Below, in pieces: positions 1-7,892 of a stretch of DNA of 12,661 nucleotides. Origin of the DNA: Dichomitus squalens LYAD-421 SS1 (taxonomy: Eukaryota > Basidiomycota > Agaricomycetes > Polyporales > Polyporaceae); the NCBI RefSeq assembly GCF_000275845.1, contig NW_006766947.1, positions 1 through 12,661 of the forward strand, read 5' to 3'. A program made the position numbers and the translations under genes. Below the pieces are notes generated by a model. The model was given only the letters and a program-made list of their open reading frames with translations, searched no databases and was not told the origin of the DNA. Positions within the stretch are counted from its first letter, which is position 1, and every line of letters begins with the position of its first letter.

Positions 1-526
1 GGCTACACTCACACACGTTCAGTACGATACAGTGTCCCTACATATACCCGCTGGTCATGCATGTATCCGAGACAATGGATCCCTTGTACCTATGCGTTGC
101 GGGCATCTGCCCGCTCTAGGGGCGGGGGAGGTTCTGACGAACGGCGGGGATACCGCCGGGCGTACTCCTGACCGCAGCAAGAGGCGGGTCCCAGGGACGC
201 AATCGTACCCATTGGGCGGCAGGTTTGCAACCCGTACCCTAGCCTTCACTGGCCAAGGGTGGACAGGCGGCCACAACGCATAGGTACTGCGCCCTGCTAC
301 TCACCATTCCACCACTAGCGTACCCTTGCACCCCTCCTTCCGGTCATCGCCTAGCACTTCCCCTTGCCCCGTTCGCCACCGCTACTTCCCCACCACACCC
401 CCCTAGTTAGCTCGAGCCTTGTGCTCACCATGTACAGCCGAACACCCACTTCTTACTCACGTCGATAGTATTTGTAGTTTAAGGCCTACCATGAGGCGCG
501 GCCTCGCAGGGCAATAAACGGGATCT

Positions 527-542
527 AGAAAGAAAGAAAGAA
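527..542. repeat. (AGAA)4 microsatellite
   Basis: Four consecutive AGAA units are followed by a further AAG. This is a short simple repeat in non-coding DNA and no function is implied. Confidence 0.9.
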
Positions 543-616
543 AAGTCAGCAGATGGCCGGTCCCCTGTAACGACTCGCCGAAGAGCTCTCGCCGCATGCG
601 ATGGTGCACATGTGGA

Positions 617-630
617 GAACGTTAACGTTC
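617..630. repeat. 14-bp perfect palindrome GAACGTTAACGTTC
   Basis: The sequence equals its own reverse complement over 14 bases, centred on GTTAAC. It lies in a stretch without a supported gene. It could be a binding site for a dimeric regulator, but it stands alone and a chance palindrome is possible. Confidence 0.8.
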
Positions 631-1002
631 GCCTTTCGCCGTATTGGTGGTGGACAATCCCTAGTACTATGTGCCACGTAGATCAGTTGGATCAGACGGT
701 AGAGTTCGGGCACGCTGTGGGCGTCAGCGACATGGGAAGAGACGCTGGGGAAGTTGCTGCTCATTGGCTGGACCATCGTAAAAAAAGGAGGACAGCCAAT
801 CAGACACTCATCCGGCTGAATCGGAATTCAGAGGCTCCCACTGACTGTCGAACCTCCAAACCTTCCGTACTTAGATCCCTCGGTCGCTTTCTGACCTGCA
901 TAGTTCCATGAGGCATATCGAACACTGAGATAGCCGGATGATGACATGTACGTGGTGCGCTGCATTTGCCTCTATCCTCCTCAAAGCGAAGCGATATATG
1001 GG

Positions 1003-1503
1003 TCAAGGAGGGATGATAAGCGGAATCACGGTTTCGAAGTCGTTTCGAATGGACTTGGAGGAATAGTTGGCCGTTCCAAGCGACTGGAAAACGGGTAAGT
1101 AAACGTGGTGAACTTTGGTGGTACAGCCACAGGACACGGCTCGAGTGGCATAAGTTTTCCGATGGCAGGGCTCTAGATCATCGGAACCCATAGGCTGACT
1201 TCCGGAGACGTGCACTAAGACCATATATTTCTGGTGGTCCTCGTAAACTCGATCTAGGATGCGCGATTGTCTCAAAAACTCCGGTTCTCGTCTGCTGCCA
1301 GCGGGAACTTTATGCAACTGTGAGTAGCTAGACCGAGTCCGCCGGACTCGGACTCTATAGACCAATCGTGTACCGGCGTATGCCGTATTAGATAATACTG
1401 TGTCGGGTGAGGGCTGATACGGACGGGCCTGCATCCCTACGTGTTCTTCCTCATCTCGACCAACGCACGCCATGGCCTTCCAACTATCTCGCGCCCTGCT
1501 CAT
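1003..1503 (-). CDS. Uncharacterised open frame, up to 166 residues; doubtful gene
   Basis: An uninterrupted minus-strand frame begins at ATG 1503-1501. In-frame ATGs at 1473 and 1434 are alternatives, and the last would avoid overlap with the plus-strand gene that begins at 1472. The predicted protein is basic, mixed hydrophilic, and has no signal peptide, membrane helix or motif that I recognise. The middle is rich in Arg/Ser (an RVRVRR run) and the end is IPLIIPP. If real it is head-to-head with the coiled-coil gene, and the 19-bp palindrome at 1333-1351 would lie inside it. By my rough estimate a frame of this length could arise by chance about once in a window this size, so it may simply be the promoter region of the plus-strand gene. 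Confidence 0.3.
   Translation of the reverse strand: MSRARDSWKAMACVGRDEEEHVGMQARPYQPSPDTVLSNTAYAGTRLVYRVRVRRTRSSYSQLHKVPAGSRREPEFLRQSRILDRVYEDHQKYMVLVHVSGSQPMGSDDLEPCHRKTYATRAVSCGCTTKVHHVYLPVFQSLGTANYSSKSIRNDFETVIPLIIPP
1333..1351. promoter_or_regulatory. 19-bp perfect inverted repeat, possible regulator site
   Basis: Two 9-base arms, CCGAGTCCG and CGGACTCGG, flank a single central C. The site lies 121 bases upstream of the ATG of the coiled-coil gene at 1472. CGG/CCG half-sites in inverted or everted arrangement are the known recognition units of fungal Zn(II)2Cys6 factors. That this site is bound is inference only. It also falls inside the doubtful minus-strand frame 1003-1503. Confidence 0.4.
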
Positions 1504-2412
1504 CGCGTCTTCTATGTGTCTTCGAAGAGCACTTCACACAGACCATACTTCAATCGCCCGCGAACTATTCAGAGCATCTCGTCTCGCAAAGCACAGCTCC
1601 GCACTTGGCGAAGAATACGAGGCAGCTCGGCGGGCGAGCTACCAACAGTACAAGAACGTTCGTTCCGCAGCGACGCAGCTTCGTGATGCCGCAAGCACAA
1701 GACATCATGACGCGGGAAGCCTCCCACCTGAGGATATAGAGCCCAGGATGGGCCATATCCGGAAGTACTTGGACGCGCTGGAACTGGAATACAAGCTGCG
1801 AAAGGCGCACCACGCTAAATACGATGGAGATCGTGAGTTTATTCGCAGTACTTCAGTGTATACATGCGCCTAGACGAATGCCACACGCGCGTAGTTGACC
1901 AAGGTCACCAGAGGAGGCTGCAAGCGCTTGAGGAGCAGATCTGGCATCATAGAGACATACTTCGCATCTTGACTTCCCGTCTGCGGCAGCATCTGGCGGA
2001 AACAGAACCACAAAAATCGCTCGACCACCTTCCCGAGCTTCTTCCCGAACCTTGTCCTCCTTCGATGCTGGCCAGGAGGCGTGATGAGGCGCGAGAGAAG
2101 GGACTCCGGACCTTGCGTCTCGCCAAGTCCGTGCGCACGCATGCTCCAGTCAAGGAGGAGAATAGGCATCGAAGAGGACCAAAATCTGACGGATCACACG
2201 AGCACGCCTCTGCAGCACCGCATATAAGAGGTCTTCTTGGGAGGCTACGCAGCAAGGGAGGACCAAGCGGTGGAGAAGGGGGGACAGGAGAGCAAACTCG
2301 GAAACCCGAACGCAAGTTGTTTGCGGTGGCGCGTTTCTTGCAAAGGTGCGACATCTTTGTGTCCAGTCCATTGAGACATATCCTGAACATGACGTCGGCA
2401 GCTCCGGGGTGA
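1472..2412 (+). CDS. Coiled-coil-like helical protein, tandem paralogue 1 (two exons)
   Basis: Model: exon 1 1472-1832, intron 1833-1894 (62 nt, donor GTGAGT, acceptor TAG), exon 2 1895-2412, giving 292 residues. The intron is phase 1 and removes an in-frame stop. The start sits in a CCATGG context after a pyrimidine-rich leader. Residues 48-120 (exon 1) and 121-150 (exon 2) form a mostly helical, charged segment. Its core includes ASYxxYKN, a central LP..DIE turn, YLDALELE and, in exon 2, GHQRRLQALEEQI followed by HHRD. The same segment occurs in the gene at 3146: 33 of 73 exon-1 residues and 17 of 30 exon-2 residues are identical, with the intron at the same codon and phase. Residues after about 160 diverge and are rich in Arg, Lys, Gly and Pro. 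The first 20 residues lack acidic residues, so a mitochondrial or other targeting segment is possible but weak. I do not recognise the family or function; a coiled-coil interaction role is inference. The extreme C-terminus may hold a further intron that I cannot see. Confidence 0.7.
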
Positions 2413-3145
2413 ATGCGCATCTGAAAGAGCGTAGACCTAGTGCAGGAGATCGATCATCGCGTCGTCTAGACCCTACAAATGATCCGGGATCATAGTCTCC
2501 ATGAGGCTCGCCTCTTGTATCGCTTGGTGCAATTCGAGTTCGTGCCTTGGATTGTCCGCACCCCGCAAACGGACTGTAGGATCAAGTGCTTGATACCATT
2601 CAAGGTGTCGATGGTTCACTGTTCCCCGAAACGACTGATTTAATGAATGCCCTGATGTTCATCCGTATACCCTAGAGCACGGTGTTGATAGCTACTACTA
2701 TGGCGAAGATCTCGACGAGTGTCTCGCAAATTGAACTACTCTTGGCGCCCCATCCGCTTAGCAGCCTACTACAACCGCTGGCGATAGAGACAATCCAGGT
2801 GGGCAACGTTTTGTGCTGACTTGGCGCCCTCATACTCAATCGGTCGTCTCGGAACGCTCCAGGCAGCTGTGCTACTGTCAGGATACAGGATGAGGTGCGC
2901 AGCCCGCAGAAATCGCTCATCTAGCAGTACACGCTACCTGGTCATGCAGTATCGCACGGCGATCCGTTGACACTCGGGTTGAGCACTTGGCACTACGCCA
3001 CCACACGTACATTCGCATGCCACATCACACGACCGGAGGTGTGGAGGATGCAAGCGTTCGCGCGCTGACGGGCTCCTTTCGCAGAGATGTCAATCGTTGA
3101 ACCTTAAACAGCACGGGCGCGCTTCCTTTCACTCTACCATCACGG
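2413..3145 (+). other. Spacer between the paralogues; weak coding traces
   Basis: This spacer has no strong gene. A short frame at about 2500-2570 (containing LHEARLLYRL) reads well but has no start or splice context. Just before the second paralogue there is a CT-rich tract (about 3121-3139), as expected before a fungal start codon. The only spliced candidate is listed separately at 2700-2970. Confidence 0.4.
2700..2970 (+). CDS. Possible small spliced ORF (68 residues), function unknown
   Basis: An ATG at 2700 opens a 33-codon segment ending in CAG, followed directly by a GTGGGC donor. A CTGAC branch-like sequence lies at about 2816-2820 and an acceptor CAG ends at 2862. The second segment, 2863-2970, is open in the phase-0 frame to a TGA. 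The predicted peptide has a hydrophobic first half (IELLLAPHPLSSLLQPLAIE) and a basic second half (RCAARRNR). I recognise no family. The joint is internally consistent, but the ORF is short and the same stretch also has an open minus-strand frame. It may be a relic or chance. Confidence 0.22.
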
Positions 3146-3775
3146 ATGTCTCACAGCGTATGTCACACCCTCCTCGATGGCGGCGATACGCGCTGCTCAG
3201 CTGCTGTGAGACGAGGAAGACAATCTTGCGGCAAGCACGCCGCTGCGTATGACGCAAGTTACAAACGCTACAAGAACGCGGAGAACGACGCGAAACTCCT
3301 ACGCGCCGCGGCGCAGACGAAACGTAGCGATGTGCATACTCTCCCCGCAAGCGAGATCGAAACGAGGATCAAGAATGTCCAGGTGTACTCGGACGCGTTG
3401 GAGCTCGAACTGACACTTCGAAGGGAGCACGATGCGTATTTCATTGGAGATCGTCAGTCGAGTGACACCTGCTCTTTGCTTCAACACGATTAGATACTCA
3501 TCTGCACGTCTATAGCTGACGAGGGACACCGGAAGAGGCTGCAAGATCTGAAACAGCAGATCAAACATCACCGCGATGTACTTGCAGCGTTGCACGCACG
3601 ATTGGAGATGATGCATCCCGCCGTTAAGCGCACGTCTCAATGCAAGCGCCGTCGTGGTAGCGTGGCTGGTATCACCGCGGAATCCGCGCCTCCCGATCCT
3701 CAACCCCAAGCGACATCTCATCATAATCCAAAGCGGTACAGGCTAGCACAATCAAATCGAGGTAGAGATGAGTAG
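3146..3775 (+). CDS. Coiled-coil-like helical protein, tandem paralogue 2 (two exons)
   Basis: Model: exon 1 3146-3452, intron 3453-3515 (63 nt, donor GTCAGT, acceptor TATAG), exon 2 3516-3775, giving 188 residues. The ATG follows a CT-rich leader. Residues 30-102 and 103-132 align without gaps to residues 48-120 and 121-150 of the protein encoded at 1472. Shared stretches are ASYxxYKN, LRxAA, an LP...IE turn, YxDALELE, LRxxH and, across the intron, GHxxRLQxLxxQIxHHRDxL. The phase-1 intron splits the same codon in both genes, so they arose by duplication of an already intron-bearing gene. The N-terminal 29 residues do not align. The C-terminus is short, basic and Pro/Gln/His-rich. The TAG at 3773-3775 lies only 35 nt before another open plus-strand frame, and an intron at about 3763-3810 would join them in phase, so this protein may be longer. 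Function is unknown; helical oligomerisation is inference. Confidence 0.65.
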
Positions 3776-3916
3776 AGATGAGCGCAAGAAATTCGAGGAG
3801 GGACATGAGCCGCGTTCAACCACCCCTGCTCTTGGTCCCCAGAAGAGGCCCTCGCAGGCGTTGACAATCTTGGTCTCTGTTGGACTGAGCGATGCCGAGT
3901 AACAGAGGTCGATGTG

Positions 3917-4454
3917 ATGCGGACAGGTGATCAGTCCAGGCAGGATGTGGTGGCTGAAGTGTCGCGAGGCGTTGGGGTGGTACGAAACGAGCAAGAGGAG
4001 CGCGCGAATGCGCCTGAGGATGGCGGCGCGTCTTCGGAAGGTGCGGATCCGCCCTGTCAGACGGCGAGGGCTCTTCAAGCGTTGTGTACGCCGTTGTCTC
4101 CCACAATTCAAGTGGACACAAACGAAATGACGAGTTCGCCGTCTCGTCTCCGGATGTCGGGCGAGTACACCCCGACAGACCACGAGGGAGCGCACTCAGA
4201 GCACGAGGACGGGGATAGCGAACGGAGTCATGGTCTCCCAGAGCATGGCCGGAGGTACTTGCACTACGCCCTAGCGGCCATCCTCCAAGTAAGTTCTTCG
4301 AAAGCTGTCCATACGCGAACTAAGCTCACCTTCAGAGCCTCAACTCGCTGTGTTTGCGCTCATCCGCAAATTCTACACAGGCAATGTTCGCAAGGATCTG
4401 TGGCCAATGATCGCGCGAATGTCAGCCGTTTTGCGTAGGCCTTCAGCACCCTAA
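3917..4454 (+). CDS. Acidic low-complexity protein with helical C-terminus (two exons)
   Basis: Model: exon 1 3917-4288, intron 4289-4337 (49 nt, donor GTAAGT, phase 0), exon 2 4338-4454, giving 162 residues. Exon 1 encodes a Glu/Asp/Ser-rich, presumably disordered segment (NEQEER, SEHEDGDSERS) ending in a helical stretch (YLHYALAAILQ). Exon 2 continues it with LAVFALIRKFY and LWPMIARM. An acceptor two bases earlier (CAG ending at 4335) is also in phase but leads to a different, 24-residue tail with stop at 4408-4410. I favour the longer tail because it is amphipathic and protein-like, although the first CAG would usually be preferred. The frame stays open upstream to 3808, so 3917 may not be the true start and this may be the 3' part of the gene that begins at 3146. 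I do not recognise the family. The overlapping minus-strand frames at 3299-4195 look like shadows. Confidence 0.4.
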
Positions 4455-5111
4455 GACGTAAGCTCAGCACCGCAGGAGAGCCTCTACTAAATCCTGAGCG
4501 GACTCACTTGGGTTCGTAGACGCAGTTGCACGTTATCATCAAATGTCGTACTGTGTCATTCACGAGTCCACCTTTCGATTACGGACAGCTCGGATATGAC
4601 ATCAATCTCTTCCGTCATTCGCTGCCTGGCTAACATGTGCCACCGTGGGTGATTATACTGGCGTCGCGCGTGAGCATTGATCCGTACTTCATACCCCTTC
4701 GCTGATAGCTTATTGCGGGTAAAGACTCAGTGTCATGTTTGCCTCTCGATTTCTACTCGACTTGTGCGAAGTTGCCGAATGCCATCTATATGGGTATACA
4801 GGGCAACTTTCGACATTGGCCTTGAGCACACAACCGACGAGCAGCTCGGTGGTCTGGCGCATCGAGAGGTAGCTGACGGCGATCAACGACGATAATACGT
4901 CGCTTGTGCAGTGACGATACGCGTCTTCAGGTGCTTAGCATTCCTGTAATCTCCAGTCGACAGTTACTACTCAGATATAGAGAGAAGAGTGCAGTTCTGG
5001 CTCTACTCTATTCCCGAGTTTGTTGATTCGCGCTAAAGTTATAGGACGACAGGCTTGAGGGTCTGCGAGAAGGCATAGGTTAGCGCAACGGAGGAAGGAG
5101 CCAAGAACATC
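4455..5111. other. No supportable gene; convergent 3' spacer
   Basis: The stretch lies between the end of a plus-strand gene and the 3' end of the minus-strand membrane-protein gene, so it is a convergent terminator-type region. A 72-codon plus frame at 4677-4895 has an ATG-like start but no recognisable feature. I see no repeat, RNA gene or clear poly(A) signal. Confidence 0.45.
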
Positions 5112-6307
5112 CTATCTCACATACCCCTTTGTCACATCAAGCCTGGATGTGTATGGGGGAGGAGGATCATCCGCCAGACCGGTCATACTGGATCCAGAGC
5201 GCGAGAGGCGAATAGAGAAGGATCTCCCGAACCGAGTTAGCGAGCCGAGTAGCATCGTAGTCTTGCCAGCTGCTCTCCGATTCGACTCGGCAGGCGGAGC
5301 GGTAGCTCGTAAGCTCGGGGGCATCGGTGAACCATTCGAGTTGTTCCGATCCAAGGAGACCGAGTATATAGTGGCACGATTAGAGGCGTTAGACATAATG
5401 GTAGGATCTCCATACGTGGTCGTTGTGGCATTGGCTATCTCAGGTGTGATGCTGAGGATTGGTGGACGCTCTTCGACTTCAACCGCGAATGACGTTACTA
5501 CTTCAGGACTACTGAAGGCTGTAGAGATTCTTCGAGTCATTCCTTCACTCCATCGAAGTGGACTACTTACTGTTTCGAAGCCTTGTTTTGTTTTTGATCT
5601 TCCGGGCACAGAACTAAACACCGAACGCGATGCCGAGGAGGATGACGCCGCCGAGAACAGTGCCAATGATGATGCTGTCGGTCGATGACTTGTCATGAGA
5701 CGCCTCCGATTGATCACTCCCTGAGTGATCCGATGCCGTCGAGTTGCTGTTTGCGCCGCACAACCAGAGGTAGTCGAGAATATAGGGCTGTTCGGATGAA
5801 GTCTGATTGACGAAGATCGTCAGGTTGTGGGGACCAAGGCCGGAAAGGGGTTTAGAACTGAACAATTGCTGATTCGGGATGCATTCCGTCGTGGATCCAA
5901 GATTTACAGCAGTGGGCAACGACCCGTCAATCGAGTAGGAAGCCAAAGGAGGGGAAGGCCCTGGGGGCACAAGGCCGAAGACAACAATGCTAGAGGCTGT
6001 CGTGCACTGATCAGCGACGCGTCACAAGATTGGAAGAACATAAGAACCGCTGAACAGGAGCGAGACCGAGGAACCGGCTGTGTTCGTGAAGTGGAGAGTA
6101 TGTACAAGCCCGTTGGGATCGCTGGTGGTGAATTTCCATCCGTTTCTGTACTGAAAGGGGCTCAAAGACGTGCCGAAGCCAAGCAATATGCAGGTTGTTC
6201 TGACTCCTGAGGTCCATTGCTAGCAAGATACTAGGCGTCTATATGACACGCGGCAATGGCCTGCCCTCATGCGAGAAAAGTGAACGCGGGAGCAAGAGGG
6301 CCGTCAT
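5112..6307 (-). CDS. Single-pass membrane protein with beta-rich ectodomain and PPPPY tail; in-frame TAG
   Basis: Exons on the minus strand: tentative first exon 6307-6250, then 6206-6048, 5996-5571 and 5518-5112. Introns are 6249-6207 (43 nt), 6047-5997 (51 nt, weak donor GTTCTT, good acceptor) and 5570-5519 (52 nt, donor GTAAGT, acceptor CTACAG), all phase 1. The ectodomain contains SSVSLLFSASSIVVFG, SYSIDG and YILDYLWLC and several N-glycosylation sequons (NLT, NQT, NST). A Ser/Asp-rich stalk follows, then a membrane helix (IIIGTVLGGVILLGIAFGV), a basic stop-transfer segment (FCARKIKNK) and a Ser/Thr/Pro-rich tail of about 140 residues carrying DPPPPY near the end, a PY-type motif. This layout is, to my knowledge, common in Agaricomycete membrane proteins of unknown function. 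The oddity is a TAG at 5616-5614, in frame between the membrane helix and the basic segment. Either the protein ends there, the stop is bypassed (read-through, or a weak GTGTTT donor just upstream joined to the 5518 acceptor), or the gene is a fresh pseudogene. The 5' exon and start are unsure; no in-frame ATG exists in the 6206 exon. The lower part is also open on the plus strand (5149-5688), which I take as a shadow. Confidence 0.65.
5614..5616 (-). other. In-frame TAG between membrane helix and cytoplasmic tail
   Basis: On the minus strand the codons run GGT GTT TAG TTC TGT GCC. Everything downstream stays open in the same frame to a canonical GTAAGT donor at 5570, and the next exon continues in phase for about 134 codons to a normal stop. 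The nonsense codon is therefore isolated in an otherwise coherent gene. Confidence 0.75.
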
Positions 6308-6717
6308 GATGTTTCACTCAGATGAATCCACGTCGGAATTGTGTGGGCATGTGAGGACTTGCGCACATTTCTGGCCCCGCTAAGAATGTCAACAAGTCCG
6401 GTGAGCACACACATGTGACGATTCTCTAGAATATGCTGCGCACATAGTCTTGAGTACAGAGATACGTTCATCATGACCTACGGATCATGCTGAGCTCATC
6501 AGGATCAAGTAGATACAAGATAACGTCTCAGTCATGGGGCACTACGGGTGCAAAGTGGGGCGCATAATAAATAAAGTACGGCATACAAGCGAATTGTGAC
6601 AGAAGCAACGTTGAAGCCGGCACGCTTCCCATGAATCTAATCGGTGCATAATTGGTCAGAGATCAGTATCGACGGCGAATATGAGGATGTCTTGTCTTTG
6701 TGAGGTACCCCGAGTGC
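6308..6717. other. Spacer between two minus-strand genes
   Basis: This region has no gene of its own. It must hold the 3' end of the zinc-finger gene and the promoter of the membrane-protein gene, both on the minus strand. An AT-rich segment with AATAAATAAA on the plus strand occurs at about 6566-6576; in plus orientation it is not the poly(A) signal of either flanking gene. Confidence 0.5.
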
Positions 6718-7892
6718 TCAAGAGCGGCTTTTCCTGGTACCGTTGCCAGGATGCCAAGATGCATAAGCATCCCCGAAGCAGCGACCCTTTTGCTTCCGAA
6801 GGTGACGCTGCAATGCATCTCGACGGCTGAAGGTCTCCCAACAACCTCCAACCATATCTCGGATCACTGGTGTGCCTCTCATCAAGTCATCGGGTAGCCC
6901 CTTCTGACGCGCGACGTCTCTGGGATATCCGCAACACGTCCAGAGCGCGACGTCCGACGGCTTGTTGTGAGTAGCAATGTGGCGTTTGAGGTCTACCATA
7001 CGACGACGTCCTTGGACGTAGCTGCAGTGTGGGCACTTCCATCGGTTGATGGCAGCGGTGTGATGTGGAGGCAAGGACATATATGGTGGGTCATCGGAGA
7101 GTTGCTGAAGCGACGAGGGGAGTGTGGGGAAGGCATAAGGATAGGGATAGGGATCATCCTGGGAGAAGTCGCAGCATTCAGTGACCGCGCTGAAGGACGC
7201 GTCGATGCCGGAGGTGGTGAGGAGAGCCAAATCAGAGGAAGGGTAACCCTGGTGAGACTCGTAGAGGAGGTTCTCCTGCTCCTCGAGACATGACGGGGCG
7301 ACGTTGTGGTCGGCGCCATCGGAATCGTTGGTTGGTCCGCTACGAGGACAAGTGTACGGATATCCTGCCTCTGGCTCGGATTGTGAAGAGTAGCCATGAA
7401 GCGCGTAGTCCGCGTTTTGGGAAAAGTAGGAGTAGCCGTCTGGAGGGGTCGCTAGAGATGGCATGCCAGTAGCGTACCATGCAGCAAGATAATGATCCGT
7501 TGGAATAGATGCGGCGGAGGAATTCGTAGAGGTATGGGCTGCGTTATAATAGCCTTCGTACTGAAGCGAGATATGGTCCAAGAAACTGGTCAGACATGCA
7601 GAACGCTGTTGGTGAGTATCATGACTGAGATAACTGCCAGGCTGACGTACAAGTCCTCCATGGCCATTGTCAGTAAGTTTTCACCAACGGTAAGAGCAGG
7701 TACGTTCCCCTCATAGCCATATAACGGTGTACGTAGGTGAGGGTGATTTGGAGGGTGGCTCGGTGGACTTCCCTGGAAACCGGATACGGTGACATAGTCG
7801 AGGTAAGTGCTATCATACTCTGTTTGAAGGAAATCCGGGTAAGCATGGCTATCCGTGGGAGAGTATAGTTGAGAGCCATTAACTGGCTCCAT
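6718..7892 (-). CDS. C2H2-type zinc-finger transcription factor (two exons)
   Basis: Model: exon 1 7892-7689 (ATG at 7892-7890), intron 7688-7642 (47 nt, donor GTTGGT, CTGAC branch site, acceptor CAG), exon 2 7641-6718, giving 375 residues. A donor at 7703 (GTACCT) is also in phase and would shorten exon 1 by five residues. Residues 1 to about 260 are Ser/Thr/Tyr/Pro-rich and acidic, probably disordered and suited to an activation domain, with a PYPYPY run from a GGATAG-type DNA repeat. Finger 1 is a C-x2-C-x14-H-x3-H unit (WKCPHC ... LKRHIATH; Cys271, Cys274, His289, His293), two residues longer than the classic spacing. About ten residues later a second, non-standard zinc unit begins with WTCCGYP (Cys304, Cys305) and ends with GGCWETFSRRDALQRH and a final GRC (Cys335, His348, Cys356), so the last ligand is Cys rather than His. 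The C-terminus is basic. I know this paired layout from many basidiomycete regulators with unknown targets; it should bind DNA in the nucleus. Targets cannot be read from the sequence. A 34-codon ORF starting at ATG 7983 overlaps the start in another frame and could be a uORF. Confidence 0.82.
6778..7035 (-). other. Paired zinc-binding region of the transcription factor
   Basis: Minus-strand codons 7035-6967 cover the C-x2-C-x14-H-x3-H finger. Codons 6936-6778 cover the second unit with a CC pair, a GGC, an RRDALQRH helix and a terminal Cys. The second unit places the Cys-Cys pair about 30 residues before the GGC, an insertion filled by a basic/variable loop. Confidence 0.75.

Larger units (their letters stand above)
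1..1002. other. Leading region without a supportable gene
   Basis: I find no gene that I would defend here. The longer open frames (for example about 100 codons on the plus strand near 612-911) start only from GTG-type codons or lack a convincing ATG, splice partner or protein feature. Visible small features are a GC-rich hairpin (CGGCGG / CCGCCG arms at 142-147 and 153-158), a C-rich stretch at about 300-410, an (AGAA)4 microsatellite at 527-542 and a 14-bp perfect palindrome at 617-630. The stretch may be intergenic or upstream regulatory DNA of a gene outside the window. Confidence 0.5.

Noticed and set aside
32..283. Overlapping open frames on both strands near the left edge
   Set aside because: The DNA is GC-rich, so stops are rare. 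The plus frame starts at GTG, and neither strand shows a protein feature or splice site.
612..911. 99-codon plus-strand frame
   Set aside because: It begins from GTG, has no motif or splice context, and its length is within chance expectation.
1947..2420. 157-codon minus-strand frame
   Set aside because: It overlaps exon 2 of the first coiled-coil gene, which is supported by alignment to its paralogue in the plus frame.
3299..4195. Two minus-strand frames of 141 and 147 codons
   Set aside because: The first is antisense to both exons of the paralogous coiled-coil gene, whose paralogy fixes the strand. The second lies opposite the acidic ORF and is Arg-rich in the way expected of an antisense of Glu/Ser-rich coding; it also lacks splice support.
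5149..5688. 179-codon plus-strand open frame
   Set aside because: It lies antisense to the tail and membrane-helix exons of the minus-strand membrane protein. The minus reading explains the splice sites, the membrane helix and the PPPPY motif, while the plus reading shows no features.
6565..6580. AATAAATAAA as a poly(A) signal
   Set aside because: It is on the plus strand while both flanking genes are on the minus strand.
7138..7153. GGATAG-like short tandem repeat
   Set aside because: It is explained as codons for the PYPYPY run of the transcription factor rather than an independent repeat element.
6967..7397. Open frames of 108 (plus) and 134 (minus, other frame) codons over the zinc-finger gene
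   Set aside because: Both are shadows of the transcription-factor exon; the Cys/His ligands appear only in the chosen frame.
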